From Muscardinus avellanarius (lineage: Eukaryota > Chordata > Mammalia > Rodentia > Gliridae), in contig OY726560.1 in the NCBI GenBank assembly GCA_963383645.1, positions 31,371,173 through 31,435,172 on the forward strand: a stretch of DNA of 64,000 bases. The letters run 5' to 3'. The position numbers were made by a program, and so were the translations under genes. The notes under the pieces were generated by a model. That model was not told the origin of the DNA, searched no databases, and saw only the letters and a program-made list of their open reading frames with translations. Positions 1 through 13,277 of the stretch are shown one piece after another; the first letter of the stretch is position 1; every line of letters starts with the position of its first letter.

Positions 1-239
1 AACTGGGGGCATCAAAGAAGGAACATTGACAATCAGAAAACTAGAAACCTTTTTGGAGAAATAACATATGGGGACTTAGATACGCAGTTAGTAGAGTGAT
101 TGAACCGCCCTCACCAAATCCTTGTTAAATATGGAGTGCTAATCAACTCTCAGAAGCAAAACAGGCTATAGAAATTCTTAGACTGTAACTCTAACTGTGA
201 AAAGGGTATTCTTCCAAGTCTCGTCCCTCAGAGTTATCG

Positions 240-2030
240 TTTAATCTTGTAGAATTTAAGAGGATGTAAAAATGAGCACACCTAAGTGCAAAAATATTCA
301 TATCAATCTCATTCATAAAAGTCCCTAAAAGAAAATAACGCAAAGTCCATCAAAAGAATGAATAAATTATGGCATGTTCATATGATGGAATAATGTACAA
401 TTGTGAAAAAGAATGAATTGCAGCTACATATAGCAACATGAGTTTCTCAATATTAAATAAAGGAAGTGAGATACAAAAAGAATATATTCTTATGATTCCA
501 TTGATACACAATTTAAAAACAGAAAAAAACTAATTAATGTTAGTAGAAGTCAAAATATTGCTTATCTGAGTTTGAGGGGTGTGCAATCTAATGACAAGGA
601 GGAGATACAAGGAAAGCTCTCAGGAAGCTAATGATTTCCTTTACCTTGATCTTGATGGTGATTGCATGAGTGTATTTACTTTGTAAAAATTTACTGAGTT
701 CAGCAAGGTTCAGGATACAAGATCAACACACAAAAACCAATTACATTTATAAGAATAAGTAATGAGTATGTGAAAACCAAAATTCAAGACAAAATTCCAT
801 TTAAAATGTATGTTTCTATCACTCTGAACCTCATTTTGATGTGTAATTATAATGCACTAATAAAAACATATATAAATAAATAAAATTGTTTCAAAGAAAA
901 ATGAATGCATATAAATCCAAGAAAATGTACTCTGTATCTGATATGAATATTGAAAAATTCCGACAAAAACAATCAAAGGAAATCTAACCTAAATGTGCTG
1001 TTTTCTTTTTTAAAAAAAAAAAGTAAATAGAGAACTAAATAAATGTTAAAATTAAAATCACAACAGTGTTCATGAATTGGAAGTATTCAATTCTCTTCAA
1101 AATAATCTACAGGCTTAAAGCAAATCTTATCAAAATACCAGCGAGATTCTCTTTGTAGAAACCTAGAATAGCTAAGGTACTTTCTGCACAAGGAAAATGA
1201 ATTAAGGACCCTCTACTTATTGCTAAGACTTACACATAGCTGCAGCACTCGAACAGTGTGGTAGTCATGAGAGGATCAATGCACAGAAAATAAAGCAGAA
1301 TAAATAACCCAGAAATACAACCACACAGACACACCCAACTGATTTTTCACATAGGTAAAGAAGTAATTTGATGAAAGATAGTTTTTTAATGAGTAGCGTG
1401 AAAGCAACTGGAGCTGTAGGTGAACAAATGAATCTCATCCTAAAATCATATTGTATGTAAAAATAAACTCAATATAGGTCTTGATCATAAGTAAAATTCA
1501 AATCCACAAGGTATTTAGACAAAGTAAAAAAATCCTCAGGACCTAGAGATAAGCGAAGAGTTATTAGATTGAGACCAAAAGCACCATTCATAAGAGGAAA
1601 TCAATTAATTAATTGGATTTCATCAAAACTAAAATCTTATGCCATATGAAAGACATTATAAGAAGGATAAAAAGGCAATGTATAATCTGGGAGAAAATAT
1701 TTGTTCACTTATTTGACAAAGAACTTGAATCTAGAATATGTAAAGAGATTTAAAAATTCAATAATAAAGAATTACAATCTAATTAGAAAATGGGCAAAAG
1801 ACATAAGTAGAAACTTTACACAAGATACATGAGTGCTAAGCCTTAGCAATGAATAGAGAGTTCTCCTAAAAAGCTGTTCACCATCAGCTGTTATAGAATG
1901 CAACTTAAAAGCAACATAAGCAACCACTACATAACCTACCAGAGTGAATAAAATGAAAAAAAATATAGTGATAATAACAAATGCTGAAAAATTTGTGTAG
2001 AAGCTGTATTACTCATATATTTCTGGTAGC
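240..2030 (+). mobile_element. Degraded L1M-type LINE sequence
   Basis: Several stretches read as old L1: 240-560 resembles L1M 3' UTR, 660-800 and 900-1330 the late ORF2 region, 1490-2000 the ORF2/3' UTR join (for example gggagaaaatatttgttcac near 1690). Frames are broken throughout. A younger L1 3' tail (tgcactaataaaaac) sits at about 805-890. Boundaries are approximate. Confidence 0.6.
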
Positions 2031-2254
2031 TATGTAAAGGTAATACAAGAGATGTTTAAAGTGGAACTATTGTGGTTGTCAGATGAATTTGAACATGCAA
2101 TAGAATTGTATAGAACTACACACACATGCACACACACCCACAAAATCAGTGGACTGATATCTGAATAAAGTTTATTAGGGGACTGTATCAATGTCAATTT
2201 CCTAGTTGTCATGTTATTCTGAGAATAATTGCCTTGTTCTATTAAAGATAATCA

Positions 2255-2450
2255 GTCTAGCCACTTGTAATCCCAGTACTTAGGAGACTGAGACAAAAGG
2301 ATCTCAGGTTTGAAGCTAGCCTCTACAATTTAGTGAGACCCTCTACAACTTATATCCTGTTTCAAAATAAAGGAAAAGTAGCACTGGGGAAATATTCTAT
2401 CAGAGGTAGAATGCCCCTGGGTTTAATCCTGAGAACAAAAAAATATATAT
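2255..2450 (+). repeat. B1-dID SINE, degenerate
   Basis: Shows cttgtaatcccagtac, gtgagaccct and the ID half aggtagaatgcccctgggtt, then an A-rich tail. Diverged B1-dID copy. Confidence 0.75.
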
Positions 2451-2475
2451 ATTCAGATATCTATTTTATTCTTAA

Positions 2476-2681
2476 TTTTTTTTCAAGTTTGGGGATGGAA
2501 CCCAGTGGCATTTGACTTCTGAGCTACACCCCTGCCCTATTTTTTATTCTTTATTTTGAACCTGGGTCTCACTGAGTTGCAGAGGGCCTCATTAAGTAGC
2601 TGAGGCTGTCCACGAACTGCGATCCTCCGGTCTCAGCCTCCTGAATGCTGGGATTACAAGCATGTGCCACCACGCCCGGCT
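2476..2681 (-). repeat. B1-dID SINE
   Basis: Full-length copy read in reverse: poly-T, ID half, then gctgggattacaagcatg and accacgcccggct. Forms an inverted pair with the next SINE. Confidence 0.88.
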
Positions 2682-2710
2682 TATTCTTAATTTTCAAAAA
2701 TTAAGAAATC

Positions 2711-2920
2711 TAGCCTGGCGTGGTGGTGCACGTTTGTAATCCCAGCATTTGATAGGCTAAGGATCATGGTTTGTGGACAGCTGCAGCTACTTAGTGATGC
2801 CCTTTGCAAGTCAGTGAGACCCTGTTTCAAAAATAAAGAATAAAAAATAGGGCTGGAGGGTATAGCTTGAAGGTAGAATGCCCTTGGGTTCCATCCCCAG
2901 TACTGTGAAAAAAAAATCTA
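2711..2920 (+). repeat. B1-dID SINE
   Basis: Full-length dimer starting gcctggcgtggtggtgcacg and ending ccatccccagtactg plus A tail. Only 30 bp from the inverted copy above and about 100 bp past the exon 23 donor. Confidence 0.9.
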
Positions 2921-3019
2921 TTTTACTTTTAATACATATTCTTAATTTTCAAAAATTAATAAAATTTATTACATCAAAATGAATGTTGGAAATAGTAACT
3001 TGTAAAATTCTAGGCTTAC

Positions 3020-3192
3020 CTGCCCAAAGCTTACAGCCATCATGGGTATATTATGACCGCAGTTATATGAAGACATAGTAATAGAATACTGGATTGTCTC
3101 AGTTGATCCATTTATTTTGCTCTGATTCACCTGAATGTGTTGTAAAAATATTCCTTTATTTGCTAATGCTGGATGTCTTCTCTTTGGCATTT
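3020..3192 (-). CDS. PKHD1L1: PKHD1L1 exon 23 (last in window)
   Basis: Codes residues 842-899, [20 protein letters not shown] then [20 protein letters not shown] and [10 protein letters not shown]. Acceptor TTTTTTTTAG; donor GGG-CAG|GTAAGC. Ends in phase 0. No further exon was recognised in 1-3019, so the next one should lie outside. Confidence 0.95.
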
Positions 3193-4636
3193 CTAAAAAA
3201 AATATAAAGTAAATGGCAGATAAGATTGAGTATTTATTTTTATTATTTTATTACCATATCTCATGCATGTATGAGTCTATTAACAAAACTAGAAAAACAG
3301 TGCTGTTATGATTTAGGTATAAAATGTCCCCCAGAGAAGTCCATGTGTTAGACAAGGCAGCCAACCCAAAGGTGGAAATGCTGGAGGAGGTGGATCACTG
3401 GGGGCATGGACTTAAAAACTGTATATATCGCTGGTGTCTCTTCTCTCTCCTCTCCCCTCCTTCCCGTTCTCTACCTCCACCTCTTTTTTGGATGTCATGA
3501 GGTGAAAACAGCTTTTGCTCCTCCGCCCTTCCCTAAAGCCCTTTCACCAAGCTGTCTCTGCCTTGGGGCCAGACAATTCTGGACTAACTTTTGAAAATGT
3601 GAGCTCCAAATAAATCTCTCTTTATCTAAGTTGTGTTTGTCGGGTGTTTTTTGCACAGTAACAAAGAAAACATGACTAAAACAAATGCTAAGACTATTAA
3701 CACTCAAGCCATGAAAAATATCAGTGCAACCTTATTAAACAGATGATAATGTCAAAGGTTGGAACTATAGGAATGTATTCCTAACTAGATAGGTTTCTTG
3801 AAGATAAAACAAATAATATGAAAATGCTTGCCATGATGTATTTATTTATAAAGAATAAAATTTAGGGATATACAGCTAATTCTTGCTATAATAAGAAAGT
3901 TTACATTAGGAATACATTAGTCCTTAAAATAATCACCTTTCCCTAGCCACTAAAAATAAATTAAATCATAATAGTACTGAAATGAAAGAATAGACCATTT
4001 AATATATAGAAATTAATACTTTTCTCTATACTAATGACATAATAATTTCTATGGTAAGATTTTACTATAAGATTTGTTTATTTATTTATTTATTTCAATA
4101 CCAGGGACTGAACCCAGAGGCATTCCATCTCCAAGCTACACCCCCAGTGCTATTTTTTATTCTTTATTTTGTTGTATTTGTTTAAACATGTATTGGTACA
4201 TTGTACTCATACATCATTATTCTGAAACAGGGTCTCACTAAATTGTAGAGGACCTCAAACCTGTGATCTCCCTGTCTCAGCCTCCCAAGTATTGGGATTA
4301 CGAGTGTCATCACAATGCCCTGCTTACTATAAGATTTTAAAGATAAAAGTATACATAAAATGATACAACATACCCTCCAATGTTGAGATTGTAGATGTCT
4401 GTCCAATGTAAACCACATCCACATAGAAGGACTGTGATTCTGATGCTTTTTGTAAACTGATCCTTTGAAGAGAAAACTTTGTCCCACTATATCTGGTTTG
4501 TATGAGATCCAGAAGATCTATGCAAGTGTAAGTCCAGCTGAAAAGATTAATTCAGTGTATAGATTAGCAATAAGCAAATACACTATAAAAAGACATTAAA
4601 GTTTTTAAAGAATAAAAGCTCTTATTCCCCACCCCC

Positions 4637-4684
<48 letters not shown>

Positions 4685-7600
4685 CACTCTATTAGCACAG
4701 AGGTGTAGCCATAAAAAGGTACAGCAGGCTGAAACTTTCATTCAGTAATAGGTTTAATGTGCAAACAAACATAGGGTTTTTTATATATAGCCTTAGAAGA
4801 AGCCATATATGTATAAAATAACATTCTATACCAACAGGTAAAGCACACATTTTGGTACAGAGCACATTAAAAAAAAAAAAAAATAGAACAGAGTCAATTA
4901 TTTTAGTTTAAAATGCTAGAGATAGTAATGTTAGTAATCCCAGTACTTAGAAAATCAAGACAAGAGGATCTCAGGTTTGAGGCCAAACTTAGCAATTCGG
5001 GGAGAACTCAGCAATTTAACAAGACCCTGTTTCAAAGTAAAAGATAAAAAGAAATGAGGTTGTAGCTCAGAGGCAGATGCCTCTTGGTTCAGACTCCGGG
5101 GGGCAGCAGAGATAGAACAGTATCAGTCCAATGCTAGTAAGGAAAGCTGGAACATAATAGTATTTTCAGAAGAGGTCAGTGAGTAGCATTTTTTTTATTG
5201 TTTTAAGTAACAAAATGTGCTGTTATTTATAGATATTAGTGATTCCATGGCATCTTTTAAATGTATAATATAAATGCAGATTTTCCATTAAATATTAACT
5301 ATATTGAAATCCCATAATTTTTTTTGGTGGTACTGGGGTTCCTGGAAACCCTTCTACATCCAGGCTACACTCCCAGACCTATTTTTTATATTTTATTTGG
5401 AAACAGGGTCTCTTAAGCCAGCCGGGCTAACTTTGAACCTGTGCGATACTCCTGTCTCCGCCTCCCAAGCACAGGGATTACAAGCGTGTGCCACCACGCC
5501 CGGCTGAAATCCCTTAATTTTAATTAAGTAATTCAGCTGTGAGAGTTTTCAACAGAGAAAAGTAGTGTATCCAAAAAATTAAATATGGTTCAACACTAAT
5601 CTTTGCATCATTTTCCACTGTGGTTATTAAGTGACTGCTTTGTTCGGTTGGTAAATTCATGACATTCACCTCCAGAGTATCAAAGCTTAGATTTCACATA
5701 CCAGTTTTGAAAAATGGTATGCAGAGCTACATTATGTCATGGTGCTTTTTAAATTAAAAAAAATAAAATACTTTGGTAGTTTGGGTATAAAATGTCTCCC
5801 CAGGGTTCCTGTATGGAAGGCTTGGTCTTCAGTGCAACAATGTTCAGAGGTGGGAATATGGGAAATGACTGGACCAAAAGGGCTCCAATGTCATCAAGGG
5901 TTCAATTCATTGATAGGTTCATAGCTGAACAGACTATTGGGCGGTGGTGGAAACTGTAGGAGGTGGGTCCTAGTTGAAGGGAGTGGATCCTTGCGGGTAT
6001 GCTCTTGGAGATTTTATTTTGTCCCTGGTATGTCTCTGTTTCTGTGTCTGTCTCTCTCTCCTTCCTGGATACCATGAGATGAGCGTGTTCCTTTACCGCA
6101 CCCTTCTACCATGATGTTCTGTTTCATCTCAGACCCAAAGCCCTGGGGCCAGCTGACCATGGACTGACAACTCCGAAACCCTGAGCCAAATTAACATTTC
6201 TTGTTTTAAGTTGTTCTTCTCAGGTGTTTTGTCACAACCTAACAAAGCTGACTAACACAAGTACTTAAAATGCCTAAGTAGAATCCTACTAATAATTTTA
6301 GAATTTTTAAATTAAAAAAAAATTACCACTTGAGCTGGGCATGGTGGTGCCCCACTCTCGTAATCCCAGCATTTGGGAGGCTGAGACAGGAGGATCGCGA
6401 TTCGGGGACAACCTCAGCTACTTGGTGAGGCACTTTGCAACTCAGTGAGACCCTGTTTAAAAATAAAGAATAAAACATAGGGGTGGGGGTGTAGCTCAGA
6501 GGTAGAATGCCCCTGGGTTCCATTCCCAGTACCTCAAAAAAAGAAAAAAAAATACAATTTAGCAAATTTTTATGCTTGTATTGGTGCATTGTAATTATAC
6601 ATCATGTTGAAGTTCAAAGCCTCCTTTTATCACTCCTCCTCTCTCTCCCAACCTCCTTCCATTATTCTACTGGTCTCTCTCCTTATTCACCTAAAGTCCC
6701 TTTTGTTTCCTATTTTCTCTACAACTTCCATATCTGAGAGAAAACATATAACCCTTGACATTCTGAGACTGGCTCATCTCACTTAGCATAATATTCTCTA
6801 GTCCATCCATTCTCTCGCAAATGACATAATTTTGTTCTTTTGGGCTGGGTGAAATTCCACTGTGTGTATACACCACATGTTCTTTATGCACTCATCTGTT
6901 GACGGAGTCCCATCTGTTGATGGAGTCCATAATTTGGCTGTTAGGAACCATGCTGCTATAAACATGGATATTCCTGTATCACTCTAGTATTCTGACTTTA
7001 ATTTTTTTGAGATAATGAGGAGTGGTAGAGTTGGATCATATGGTGGTTCCATTTCTAATCTTTTGAGAAAGCTTCACACTGATGTCCATGGTGGCTGTAC
7101 TAATTCACAATCCCAACAACAGTGTGTAAGAGTTCCTATTTCCTCACATCCATGCAAGCAGTCATCCAGAATAAAAAATTGGATGTACAAAACAGGACCC
7201 TTTATAAGAAAAAAGACTGCAAATGACATCTTATATGAACGCACACTGTGTCATTGTGGCTAGAAATTTCAATTTTTTTAAGGCGACCTACTTACTGAAT
7301 TTTGAAACTTGATTTACAACTAAAAATATCATGGTTTAAAGGAAGTTATAAATGATTCTTGGGGGAAATGGCACTTTTAGTACAAACACTATATTGGAAA
7401 AAACCTAACTCTAATACATCTACTTGATGTAGGTGGACTGTGTGACCTATATACAAGCATATTTAGAAATATCTAGTACAATCAGGAGAGTGGTTTTTTT
7501 TTTGCCTTGACTGAATAGTTTTAATGGCAGAATTGCATATTTTTCAAAAATTATGACATCCTTGCTTAAAAATTCTGTGACATTTAGAGTAAAAACAATC

Positions 7601-10154
7601 CACTGGTTCCATCAATTGCAGTATATTTTCAAATGACTGCAGAGAAGATTAATCATAGACTTTAAAGGGGGCAGCCTATTTATTTGACATCATAAGTGAT
7701 AGTTTAATAAGATGAAAAAATAAGATCTATATAATGTCCCAACATCATATTGCAGTGGAAGAAGAAAATGTAGACAGGTGGTGGGCATCAAATCTAAAAT
7801 TGTGATTCCACCACTCAATAGAGCAAATGAAGAATGGTGGTAGCAAACACGTCTTTAGATGTCCCTTCAAGACTGATTTATGGGCCGGGTGTGGTGGCAC
7901 ACGCTTGTAATCCCGTGCTTGGGAGGCGGAGACAGGATCGCGCAGGTTCAGAGCCAGCCTCGCTGGTTTTAGAGACCCTGTTTCCAAATTTAAAAGTATA
8001 TAAAATAGGTCTGGGAGTGAGACCAGAGATAGAAGGGTTCCCAGGAACCCCAGTACCACCACCAAAAAAAAAAAAAAAAAAAATGGGCTGGACACGGTGG
8101 TTCATGCTTGTAATGGGGAGACTGAAACAGGATGATCACAGGTTCAAAGACAGCCTCAGCAAGTAGTGAAATGCTCATCAACCTAGCAAGATTCTCTTTA
8201 AAAAATTAAGATAAAATAGGACTGGAGATTTAATTCAAAGGTAGTTGCACCTACGTTTCATCCCCAGTTTTTTTTTTTAAAGGGTGGGGCTGTGGCTCAG
8301 AGGTAGAATGTCTTAGATTTCAATGCTCAGTAACCCCCTCCCCACACACACACACAAACACAAAGAAGGACTTCCGCTTCATCATGATCTACCATGGGAT
8401 TACTCTTCATCTGAAGCAAATTAGTCATGAGGTAATATTATACAGCATTCTGTTTGTGGAATTTCTATGCTCTTTGCCAGCTAACATGGGTAGGACTACC
8501 TCCACCTGGGGCATTGCTTCTATCTAAGTGATTACTGGCAGAGGGTGGTTGTAGCCTCTGCTGAGTCCACAATTAACCTGTGGAATTGATGAATTATGAT
8601 GATTAAACAGCATTCTTTAGTTTCACTATGCTACTGCCTTTAGATTTCCCTGTTTGCATTTCTATGTGTTTAACTTTTAGCAAAGCAAGTATCATTTCAA
8701 AATAACTTTTCTCCCTTTATCCTGATACATTCATCAACATATTTTATTTTTTGTATTGACATAAACCAAGCACTTTTTTATCCAGTGGCTGAAGGCATAA
8801 GCTGATCTCTTTCTGCCTTCCTTCAGTAGCTAGAAGCATCATTTGATTTACTAATGTAATAATGTATAATTATCTTACCAGTGTTTCATCTTTTAAGTGG
8901 TGATGGGTGATGAAGACACTAGGTTAGTTTTTATAATCTATGGGTTTCTTTCTCTCATAACTATTTCTTTTAAGAAGCATGTGTAAAGACCAGAAATATT
9001 TTATTTATAACCGTATATTCAAAATTCTCCCTCACACCAAACAAAACAAAGCAGAACAATAGCAGAAACAACAGCAAAGAAACAAGTTTCTCTTTATAGC
9101 TTATGTTCTATAAGTTTTCAAATTCACAGTATAACTTACTTGTTTCCATAAGCAAAGTTATATGTAAATTGTGTATCACTGCTTCTACTTATCTTGCCAC
9201 TGTCTTGGTATTGGAATTTTAGACCAATATAATTTTCCAGGAATCCTTTGTATGCTAAACATAACTGCATAAAAAATACAAAAAAAGAAGTAAGTAGCAA
9301 TAGCTTACCATTAAATTGTTTTTAACAAGTCAAATTAACTCAATTAAATTTAACAAATAAATATTTATTATTTTCCATATCATCTGTACCAAATACAAAG
9401 GAGAGAATGATTAAGTTCAGCAGGTTAGCTGTAAGAGAAGAATTAGGGAATATTTTACAGATAAGGAAGTGGAGTTGAAGTGACATTACAATTAATGATT
9501 AATTTTTCTCCTCCTCCTCCTCCTCTTCCTCCTCCTCCTCCTCCTCTTCCTCCTCTTCTCTTTCTTTTTTTTTTTTTTTTGTTGTTGTGCTGGGGATTGA
9601 ACCCAGGGGCCTTCTACCTTCGAGCTATACCTCCAGATCTATTTTATATTTTATTTGGAAATAGAGTCTCACTAAGTTGCTGAGAGCCTCACTAAGCTGC
9701 TAAGACTGGCTTTGAACTTGTGATCCTCCTGTCTCAGCCTTCCAAGTACTGGGATTACAAGCTTGTGCCACCATACCCAGCTTAATGATTAATTCTTTAT
9801 TATTTTCTTAGATCAGGCTTTCCTTAAACTGAAAACAGTTCACTCCCTGTGGAATGTTAACTCTTAATTTTTCAGTAAACTTAAAAGTCCATTGCATGAA
9901 GAGAACGGAGAGGTAAACATTCAGGTTGGTTAATAAGGATATGAATTAAATATGAATGTCACTGTGAGGCAGTAATTAAATATCCATGCTAATGGTCCCA
10001 AACTCCTTAATGATTAAGTATTTGGCAATACTTTAAGAACTTTGAACTTTAGAACATGTGCCACATTTGAGTTTTAACATAAGAGAAAGCATAAAGCTAC
10101 ATTTGCTAGTTTTACATACTCATATACTAAAACTACCATTTCCTGGGATCATCC

Positions 10155-10207
<53 letters not shown>

Positions 10208-10585
10208 TTTTTGGTGGTACTGGGGGTGGAACCCAGAGGCTTTCTACCTCCGGGCTATACTCCCAGACCTTTTTTATATTTTTTTATTTGGAAACAGGGT
10301 CTCACTAAGTTGCTGAAAACCTCACTAAGTAGCTGAGGCTGGCTTCAAACCCTTGTGATCCTCCTGTCTCAGACTCCCAAGCACAGGGATTACAAGCGTG
10401 TGCCACCACGCACAGCTTCATCCTTTTCTTTCATTAACCTGACTAAACACTCAAAATCGGTCAATGATGACTATCCTTTTTGTTTCTTAATGAAGAAAAC
10501 TGGGAGAGATTATACACTATAATTGTTTTAGTATATAAACTTGTGGGAAGATTATGAGATAAAAAAGAATACATGATACATGGTG

Positions 10586-10632
<47 letters not shown>

Positions 10633-11887
10633 TCTTCCCGAGAATCCTCCAAAGAGGAAACCACTAAATTACCCAGAATGTGAACCATGGCGCCTGCCCA
10701 ATGTGACATGATTTCACATGACAAGCACTTGTCCTTGTCTTAAAATTTCATGAAATTTTATTACCAAGGTGTTTTCCAGATTCAATTAGCATATCATTTT
10801 GTTGAGCTTACCTGATTATAGGGAAATAGTAAAATGTCTCCATATGGTAGTTTGTTTGGTTTCACATCTGCTGAGTCAAAAAGAACAGCTGGGTTTTTCA
10901 AGGAATAACGACCACAGTAAGCCTCGGTTTCAGCTGTCTTCTGCCCTCTATTAATATGCTCCTATAAGAAAGAATAATACTTCAAATGAAAGTATGATTT
11001 ATTGTCTTGCTTTTTCCCCAACATCCCCAGACAAGTTTTTCAAGGTCCATTTCAGATCTCACTGCTTTCTGAACTACGTTAAGTTAAAATGTTCTTTTCT
11101 TTCCCTGAAATTGGAAGGCTGTCATCAGATCCATAATCACCTAATCCCTTTATCTGGTTATTTCCCAAGTCCTTTCCTATACTTTCAGCTGGTTAAGGAT
11201 ATTTATTAAACTCCTTTAATGAATATTTATTTAATGTTTATTATTTTCTAGGTCTCTCCTTATCTTCAGAATTCAAGCGATGAAGAACAATATCCCTACA
11301 TGTAGGGTTATCAGTTTTGAATAAAGGAATTAAGAAGTTTATATTGTCAAAGCTAAAAGGAAGTATCTAACACGTATAAAAAGTCAAAAATGACTCAGAG
11401 TAAATGATATATGAGTGAAGTTTTTAAAGATAAACAGGAGTTGTTCAAATGGCAAAAAGGGTCAAGGAACTTCAGAGAAAGGTAAAATATATGCAAAAGG
11501 CAGAGGCAGAGACATGAGAGACCCTGGCGCTGGAAAATACAAAGAGATATATCAAAGTCAATCACTAAGCTAAGTATGAGAATGAGGGAGGGTGAGGGAA
11601 TGGGATAGGAATTGAGTAAGGGCTAATTGGATGATGTGTGCATGTATGTCTCCATCATCTTTTATCCTATTAAGATGTATGACTACCAGTCGAGGTGGTG
11701 CACACTTGTAATCCCAGCGCTTGGGAGGCTGAGACAGGAGGATCGCACCGGTTCTAAGCCAGCCTCAGCTACTTAGTGAGGCCCTCAGCAACTTAGTGAG
11801 ACCTTGTTTACATATAAAATATAAAAAAAAAATAGGTCTGCAAGTATAGCCTGGAGGTAGAAAAGCCCCTGGATTCCACCCCCAGTA

Positions 11888-11948
<61 letters not shown>

Positions 11949-13238
11949 GTATGACTACAATGCACCAATAAAAATCAAAAAAGATTAGGTAAAGCACACA
12001 AATATGTGTGTGGATGGTGATGGGAGAACCAGTAGGAAAAGAATAGAATGTTAATTACTTTTACAGTCCTCATGACTGCTGTCCTACATTTATGGAAACA
12101 TTTATGAAATTGAAAGTTTGCCCATTAAGTAAAAAAATTTTCCTTTTTGCCTCACTAATCAATTTATTCTTACAAAGCATCATGTGATATGCATTTCTAT
12201 GGGTTCATAACTACTTCTGGAGCATGATTATAAATTAAATAATGATTATATATTTTAATAAAATTTTAAAATAAAATATTTAAAAGAAAATTTTAAAGTA
12301 CAGAAAATAGCATTAAAATATTTGCATAAATACACATACCTTAACACTTCCACATTCTTCTTGGAACAAATAAGAATTTTATATTTTGGAACCATGTTAA
12401 TTTATAGGCAAATAAAAGAGATTACAGATGAACAGATACTACATAAAGATACATATTTCTTGTTCTTAAAGTATCTACTTGGTAATTGTGCATATCTGGC
12501 TTTGCCCAGCTTGTCTACTTTCTATTGACCAAGTAAATTTATATGTGGTGGAAATATCGCTTTCACAAATGAATCATTTTATAATGTAAGAAGATGCTAG
12601 GACAGGACTTACCAATAAATCTATAATGAAATTATTTTTTCTCTTTGATTATTAAAAGAATTCATGCTAATTCAAAAAAATCATATTTAAACATTTATAT
12701 GAATTTTTATTTGGTCTGTTTCAAAGTTTATTAAACATTCCATACCAGGTCAGAATCAGTTTCATAGTCTCTGAAGTATTTCACAACAAATCCTTCTTCA
12801 AAATGTGAAATCTGTGGTGGACATTTAGTGCTAACCATTTCTTCCACTGTTACCTGAAACTAGATTGACAATATGCATGATAGTAACTTCGTCTTCATGA
12901 AGACTTAGACCATTAGAAGTTCTACAAGTATTTCTATTAGTAATTCTAATAGTATTAGTAATTCTCTTAGAATTTAAAGTCCCCATACGTTAACCATAAT
13001 TATTAAATGATTATCTAAATAACATGTAAATGATTTTTAAGAGCTTTATTTTAAAATGACAACAGCTTATCTGATTGGCTATTACTAGTGCAGTTATGCA
13101 AGACAAACATATTTGTTTAGTGATGTTTTAAAAAGAGCAAAGAAGAAAGCCTAAATAGTGTCAATTAAGTACATTCCAAATAAAATATTTTACCAACTCA
13201 AAATTAGACTATATTCTCCAATGTATTGTTTTTTAAAA

Positions 13239-13277
<39 letters not shown>

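Noticed and set aside
1..3019. Exon 24 of PKHD1L1
   Set aside because: Searched by eye for the continuation of the protein; only L1M and SINE sequence was found.
7745..8181. Several 60-116-codon ORFs
   Set aside because: They overlap tandem SINEs and recur at other SINE copies with the same peptides.
8281..8336. A tRNA gene
   Set aside because: The tRNA-like A and B box pattern is that of an ID-type SINE, and no cloverleaf with an anticodon arm is apparent.
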